This document shows positions 60,175 to 64,000 of a stretch of 64,000 nt of DNA, piece after piece. Position numbers and translations under genes: made by a program. This stretch comes from JACMLD01 sp044227095 (GTDB taxonomy: Bacteria > Bacteroidota > Bacteroidia > Chitinophagales > Chitinophagaceae): contig JBGAFV010000001.1 of assembly GCA_044227095.1 (NCBI GenBank), positions 1,674,001 to 1,738,000 on the forward strand. Reading direction: 5' to 3'. Numbering within the stretch: position 1 is the stretch's first letter; each line of letters opens with the position of its first letter. Under the pieces are notes generated by a model that did no database searches, was not told the origin of the DNA, and was given only the letters and a program-made list of their open reading frames with translations.

Positions 60175-61392
60175 ATGATGCAAAAAGAAATGAAAATATT
60201 GATTCTTGGAAGTGAAAACTGTGGGTTAATTGCTAATTTAAAAAAAGGGTTTTCTGAAATTGGATATAACAGGGTAACTACTGCTATTAAACAATACGAT
60301 CTTTTTTTTCCGGGTAACCGTTATGATTATGTACTTCAGAGACCTGCAAGAAAAGATTCAAAATTAAGCACCAATTTAAAACATGCACTGAACCTGCTAA
60401 AATGGAAATGTACCAGGCTGGTATTTGATAATTATTTATTTTATAATTACGATCTATACATCTTTTCCTGGTTTACGCTTAAAGATGATTTTTCTGATCT
60501 AATTGAATTGCGGAAAAGGAATAAAAAGGTAGTTACTTTATTTATAGGGTCCGATGTAAGATGGATTGATGCTTTCAGGCAGGAGTTTCCAAATAATACT
60601 TATAAGGGGCATATAGACGAAGACTGGGTTAGAAAATTCAGAACATTGCGAATGGGTGAACTATATTCATCTGCAATATTTTCAGTGCCGGATCAATCAA
60701 GTTTATTTATGCGTGGCTATTATTTTATGTTTATGCCATTAGATATCCGTAATATCCGCTTTAAACCCTCATACAGGCAAAAGCCATTAATTATTCATGC
60801 ACCATCAAAACGTGATATTAAAGGAACAAGTATTATACTTAATGCCATTGATAAGCTACGTACTGAAGGCCTTTCTTTTGATTTTGAATTTCTTGAAAAC
60901 ATTCCTAATAGTGTATTAGTAAGTAAACTGGAAGAAGTAGATATCCTGATTGATCAATTATTTCTCAACGGCCCGGCTACACTTGCCTGCGAAGCAATGG
61001 CAGCAGGATGTGCTGTTGCTACTAAATATATTGCAGGTGCCGGTATGACTGCAGACGCTCCAATATGTTATATAGACGAACACAATCTGCTTGAAAACCT
61101 GCGAATGATGATTACAGATGTTGACTATCGTAAAACACTGGTATCTCAGGGGCGTAAATTTGTTGAAAGAAACAATTCAATGTCTGTAATTGCCTCAAGG
61201 ATATTGGATAGTATAGAAAGGGATAAGAAAAAGGATTATGATTATTATCCAACTTTCTTTACACAAAAATTTGTTTTGCCCCCTCAGTTTGAATACCCGG
61301 ATGAAATTAAAAAATTGAATGAACAGGTAACTGCAAAGTATGCAGTGCAAAAAGAATTTTCCCCTGACGGCAACGCCGTATTTGCTCATTAA
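60175..61392 (+). CDS. Glycosyltransferase (GT4-like)
   Basis: A 405-residue protein of the GT-B fold. The N-terminal part carries MKILILGSENCGLIANLKKG, and the C-terminal domain has IIHAPSKRDIKGTSIILNAI, VDILIDQLFLNGPATLACEAMAAGCAVAT, the E-x7-E nucleotide-sugar-binding pattern of GT4. No membrane segments. It likely adds a sugar to the lipid-linked unit; donor and acceptor unknown. It lies between the decayed hydrolase and hisH, two bases before the latter. Confidence 0.82.
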   Translation: MMQKEMKILILGSENCGLIANLKKGFSEIGYNRVTTAIKQYDLFFPGNRYDYVLQRPARKDSKLSTNLKHALNLLKWKCTRLVFDNYLFYNYDLYIFSWFTLKDDFSDLIELRKRNKKVVTLFIGSDVRWIDAFRQEFPNNTYKGHIDEDWVRKFRTLRMGELYSSAIFSVPDQSSLFMRGYYFMFMPLDIRNIRFKPSYRQKPLIIHAPSKRDIKGTSIILNAIDKLRTEGLSFDFEFLENIPNSVLVSKLEEVDILIDQLFLNGPATLACEAMAAGCAVATKYIAGAGMTADAPICYIDEHNLLENLRMMITDVDYRKTLVSQGRKFVERNNSMSVIASRILDSIERDKKKDYDYYPTFFTQKFVLPPQFEYPDEIKKLNEQVTAKYAVQKEFSPDGNAVFAH

Positions 61393-61394
61393 AC

Positions 61395-62012
61395 ATGAAA
61401 ACAGGTATTATAGATATTGGAATTGGCAACCTTAAATCAATTCAGAATATGTTTGAAAGAATTGGTTTTAAAACAAACTTTGTAAATACTATAGAAGAAT
61501 TAAAAGCTTGCGATAAAATTGTTCTCCCCGGTATGGGCTCGTTCGATAAATGCATGCTTGCTCTTAATGATTCTGGTTTAAAAGAAGAAATGGAAACGCA
61601 AGTGCATCAATTTAAAAAACCTTTTCTTGGTATTTGTGTTGGGTTGCAAATGCTAATGCGCAGAAGCGATGAAGGAAAAGAAAAAGGACTTAACTGGATT
61701 GATGGAGATACAATAGCATTTGATGCAAAACGTCTCAACGCCAATCAGAAAATACCGAACATGGGATGGCTTGATATTGAAATTGTGAATAACAATACGC
61801 TTGGTAAAGACTTAGATGGCTCACGGTTTTATTTTGCCCATTCTTACCATGTTAAAGTTGATGATCCGCAGACCGAATGGATTGCAGCCAACTATGGTTA
61901 TTCTTTTACCGCAGCCATCAGAAAAGATAATATTTACGGCGTGCAGTTTCACCCGGAAAAAAGTCACAAATTTGGTATGCAATTATTAAAAAATTTTGCA
62001 GAACTGGCATGA
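61395..62012 (+). CDS. hisH: HisH-type glutamine amidotransferase for sugar amidination
   Basis: A 205-residue class I glutamine amidotransferase. LPGMGSFDKCM, the nucleophile elbow LGICVGLQML (Cys81) and QFHPEKSHKFG with the catalytic His and Glu are present. HisH frees ammonia from glutamine. The context with a HisF-like and a WbpG-like gene, with 4-bp overlaps, shows it serves the amidination of a uronic-acid sugar as in Pseudomonas aeruginosa O5, rather than histidine synthesis; no other his genes are adjacent. Confidence 0.92.
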   Translation: MKTGIIDIGIGNLKSIQNMFERIGFKTNFVNTIEELKACDKIVLPGMGSFDKCMLALNDSGLKEEMETQVHQFKKPFLGICVGLQMLMRRSDEGKEKGLNWIDGDTIAFDAKRLNANQKIPNMGWLDIEIVNNNTLGKDLDGSRFYFAHSYHVKVDDPQTEWIAANYGYSFTAAIRKDNIYGVQFHPEKSHKFGMQLLKNFAELA

Positions 62013-62779
62013 TGCGCAGGGTAAGAGTTATACCTGTTTTGCTTTTGCATAAAAATGGTTTGTATAAAACAGTAAAATTTGCAAAGCCTGGGTATGTTGG
62101 AGATCCTATAAACGCGGTAAAAATTTTTAACGAAAAGGAGATTGATGAAATTGTTGTGCTTGATATTGACGCTACGGCACAGAACAGGGGACCGAATTTT
62201 GAAAAAATATCAGAACTGGCCAGCGAAGCATTTATACCCCTTGCCTACGGTGGCGGCATAACAACCATGGATCAAATACAAAAACTTTTTTTTCTTGGTG
62301 TTGAAAAAATAATTTTGAATCGTTCTGCATTTATCAATCCGTCATTAATTACAGAAGCTGCAAAAAGAGTAGGAAGCCAGAGTGTTGTTGCAAGCATTGA
62401 TTATAAACGGAATTTTTTTGGTAAAGAGATCGTATATACTATTAATGGTAAAGAATCTGCTAAGCTGCATCCTGTTGATTATGCACGTAAGCTGGTTGAA
62501 TATGGTGCCGGTGAAATAATTTTAAATAGTATTGACCGCGACGGCACTTATGATGGCTATGATTTGGCAATGATTGAAAAAATAAGCAAGGCGGTTCCTG
62601 TTCCGGTTGTGGCAGTAGGCGGCGCTTCAGATGTGACGGATTTTAGAAAAGCAATTCAGTCAGGTGCATCTGCAGTAGCAGCGGGAAGCATGTTTGTATA
62701 TCAACGTCCGCACAATGCTGTGCTTATTAATTATCCGGGCCAGGCAATACTTAAAAAAGAAATATTTGATACAATATGA
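62009..62779 (+). CDS. hisF: HisF-like ammonia-channelling barrel, lacking the cyclase Asp
   Basis: A 256-residue TIM barrel homologous to HisF: LDIDATAQNRGPNFEKI, YGGGITTMDQIQ, VASIDYKRN (Asp131, matching the second catalytic Asp) and AVGGASDVTDFRKAI. The start, RVIPVLLLHKNGLYKTVKF, has Leu near residue 12 in place of the catalytic Asp11 of histidine-pathway HisF (C-L-D-V). This fits the paralogue that only channels ammonia from HisH to WbpG. It overlaps both neighbours by 4 bp. Confidence 0.92.
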   Translation: MMRRVRVIPVLLLHKNGLYKTVKFAKPGYVGDPINAVKIFNEKEIDEIVVLDIDATAQNRGPNFEKISELASEAFIPLAYGGGITTMDQIQKLFFLGVEKIILNRSAFINPSLITEAAKRVGSQSVVASIDYKRNFFGKEIVYTINGKESAKLHPVDYARKLVEYGAGEIILNSIDRDGTYDGYDLAMIEKISKAVPVPVVAVGGASDVTDFRKAIQSGASAVAAGSMFVYQRPHNAVLINYPGQAILKKEIFDTI

Positions 62780-63921
62780 ATATTCTTAGTAAAGATGATT
62801 CCAATTACAGGCAATGTACGCTTAGTGTAATGGATAATATTGCAGACCCGGGCATTAGCTTTGATGACAAGGGTATCTGCAATTATTATTATGAATATAA
62901 AGCAGCTGAAAAATCTGGCACATTAACTGGTAAGGAAGCTGAAGAGGAGGTAACAAGGATAGTTACCATGTTAAAAGCAAAAGGAAAAAATAAAAAATAC
63001 GATTGTATTATTGGGGTTAGCGGAGGTATAGATAGCACATACTTATCACTCAAGGCAAAGGAATATGGCCTAAGAGTTTTATGTGTTCATTTTGATAACG
63101 GCTGGAATTCTGAACTTGCCGTTATGAATATTGAAAACATCGTTTCTAAATGCGGGTTTGATCTGTTTACGTATGTTATTGACTGGGATGAATTCCGGGA
63201 TATTCAATTGGCATATTTTAAAGCAGGTGTAATTGATATTGAAGCGGTAACTGATATTGCCATTTTCGATAGCCTTGATATGATTTGCGCAGAGAAAAAT
63301 GTAGGTTACATTTTAGATGGCAGGAATATTTGGACAGAACAAACATTGCCGCTTAGTTGGATCAATAAAAACCCCAATAATTTATATGCCATTCATCAGA
63401 AGTTTGGAAAAATAAAACTTGACAGATATCCTTGTAAATTTAAGAATGGCAAACACCTGCGGCCTAAAGGTAGTTATACAAGCATACCACTGCTGAATTA
63501 CCTTGATTACAATAAAAAAACAACAAAGGAAATAATAGCCCGTGAACTTGGTTGGAAAGATTATGGCGGTAAACATTATGAATCTGTTTTTACAAGATTT
63601 TACCAGGGGCATATACTCCCGGAAAAATTTCATGTAGATAAAAGGAAAGCACATTTAAGTAACCTTATATTTTCGGGGCAGATAACCAGGCAGGCTGCAC
63701 TGGAAGAGTTGGAGAAACCAGTTTATCCCGAAGGCAAACTGACTATTGACAAAACATTTGTTTTGAAAAAATTAGGATTTTCCGAAGAAGAGTTTGCCGA
63801 GTATATACATGCAGCGCCGGTTCCACATGCTTTTTATGGTAATGAAGCAGGTTCTTATATGCCTGGATATATGGTTGCCCGGCAATACCTCGGCAAAATA
63901 AAAAGGAAAATATTTTCATAG
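62776..63921 (+). CDS. wbpG: N-acetyl sugar amidotransferase (WbpG-like)
   Basis: A 381-residue PP-loop ATPase-type amidotransferase. The ATP pyrophosphatase loop IIGVSGGIDSTYLSLKA is at about 76, followed by VLCVHFDNGWNSELAVMNIE and the family segments LDGRNIWTEQTLP and ARELGWKDYGGKHYESVFTRFYQ. With HisH and HisF it converts an acetamido group to an acetamidino group on a 2,3-diacetamido-uronic acid UDP-sugar. It ends 41 bp before the next oxidoreductase gene. Confidence 0.92.
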   Translation: MNILSKDDSNYRQCTLSVMDNIADPGISFDDKGICNYYYEYKAAEKSGTLTGKEAEEEVTRIVTMLKAKGKNKKYDCIIGVSGGIDSTYLSLKAKEYGLRVLCVHFDNGWNSELAVMNIENIVSKCGFDLFTYVIDWDEFRDIQLAYFKAGVIDIEAVTDIAIFDSLDMICAEKNVGYILDGRNIWTEQTLPLSWINKNPNNLYAIHQKFGKIKLDRYPCKFKNGKHLRPKGSYTSIPLLNYLDYNKKTTKEIIARELGWKDYGGKHYESVFTRFYQGHILPEKFHVDKRKAHLSNLIFSGQITRQAALEELEKPVYPEGKLTIDKTFVLKKLGFSEEEFAEYIHAAPVPHAFYGNEAGSYMPGYMVARQYLGKIKRKIFS

Positions 63922-63962
63922 TTTATCATGCCTGTATTTAAAAGCGTTTAATAATTACATCA

Positions 63963-64000
63963 TTGGAAAAGAAAATTCGTTTTGCAATTGTTGGCTGTGG
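63963..64000 (+). CDS. Gfo/Idh/MocA oxidoreductase (partial, runs off right edge)
   Basis: The last 38 bases read, from TTG 63963, EKKIRFAIVGCG, the start of an NAD-binding Rossmann fold nearly identical to that of the oxidoreductase at 55210 (KKIKFAVVGCG). Only 13 codons are visible, so the start codon and family are tentative. A second WbpB/WlbA-type gene at this place fits the diamino-uronic acid pathway. Confidence 0.6.
   Translation, partial: MEKKIRFAIVGC

Noticed and set aside
61395..62779. HisH/HisF as part of histidine biosynthesis
   Set aside because: No other his genes adjoin, the HisF lacks the catalytic Asp of the cyclase, and the genes overlap a WbpG-type amidotransferase.

Overview
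The window comes from a chromosome of a Bacteroidota bacterium, most likely of the Chitinophagaceae or a close relative. The evidence is AT-rich coding with small GC-rich intergenic palindromes, -7 boxes of the TAnnTTTG type, weak ribosome binding sites, TonB-dependent receptors with carboxypeptidase-like plug extensions, a secreted protein with a type IX secretion (Por) C-terminal domain, Bat-type aerotolerance genes, a UpxY antiterminator and a fused IcmF mutase. No rRNA, tRNA, CRISPR array or complete insertion sequence was seen.

Layout. 1-2.7 kb: SOS-type mutagenesis genes (2'-5' RNA ligase family, UmuD-like, UmuC) around a palindromic operator candidate; the UmuD-like protein has lost both protease dyad residues. 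2.7-6.6 kb: a secreted amidohydrolase, an ECF sigma factor with a small membrane partner, and two blocks of tandem intergenic repeats. 6.6-18 kb: a GH63-type glucosidase, a lipoprotein amidase, a cysteine-rich exported protein, a two-PA14 T9SS cargo protein, a TonB-type receptor, and small exported proteins. 18-22.3 kb: Ku, small hydrophilins, DUF72, an Nei-like glycosylase and glucokinase. 22.5-26.4 kb: an IcmF-type mutase whose reading frame carries an in-frame DUF559 nuclease-like cassette and a second short palindromic insert. 26.5-33.4 kb: a pair of membrane proteins, an ankyrin protein beside a c-type haem/terpene-cyclase-fold protein, a palindrome array, and a GH65 enzyme. 33.9-42.3 kb: two vanadium-haloperoxidase/PAP2 proteins with two outer-membrane barrels, three tandem structured repeats, and a FecA-like receptor. 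42.5-49.5 kb: trehalase, a class D beta-lactamase-like lipoprotein, BatB/BatC without BatA or BatD, a metallophosphoesterase and a NagX-type membrane acyltransferase.

49.6-64 kb (running off the right edge): a surface polysaccharide locus on the plus strand. It begins with a long leader containing a hairpin with a T-rich tail ahead of UpxY, followed by a WbpD/WlbB-like acetyltransferase, Wza, a Wzc tyrosine kinase, Wzm and Wzt, sugar oxidoreductases/epimerases, another acetyltransferase, a decayed SGNH hydrolase, a glycosyltransferase, then HisH-HisF-WbpG and a second Gfo/Idh enzyme. WbpB/WbpD-like and WbpG-HisH-HisF functions together suggest a 2,3-diamino-uronic acid carrying an acetamidino group.

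Items that most deserve a second look: the DUF559 cassette within IcmF, the dyad-less UmuD with its three-half-site operator, the three covarying hairpins upstream of the 40-kb receptor gene, the attenuator-like leader before UpxY, and the split ankyrin/haem-cyclase pair.
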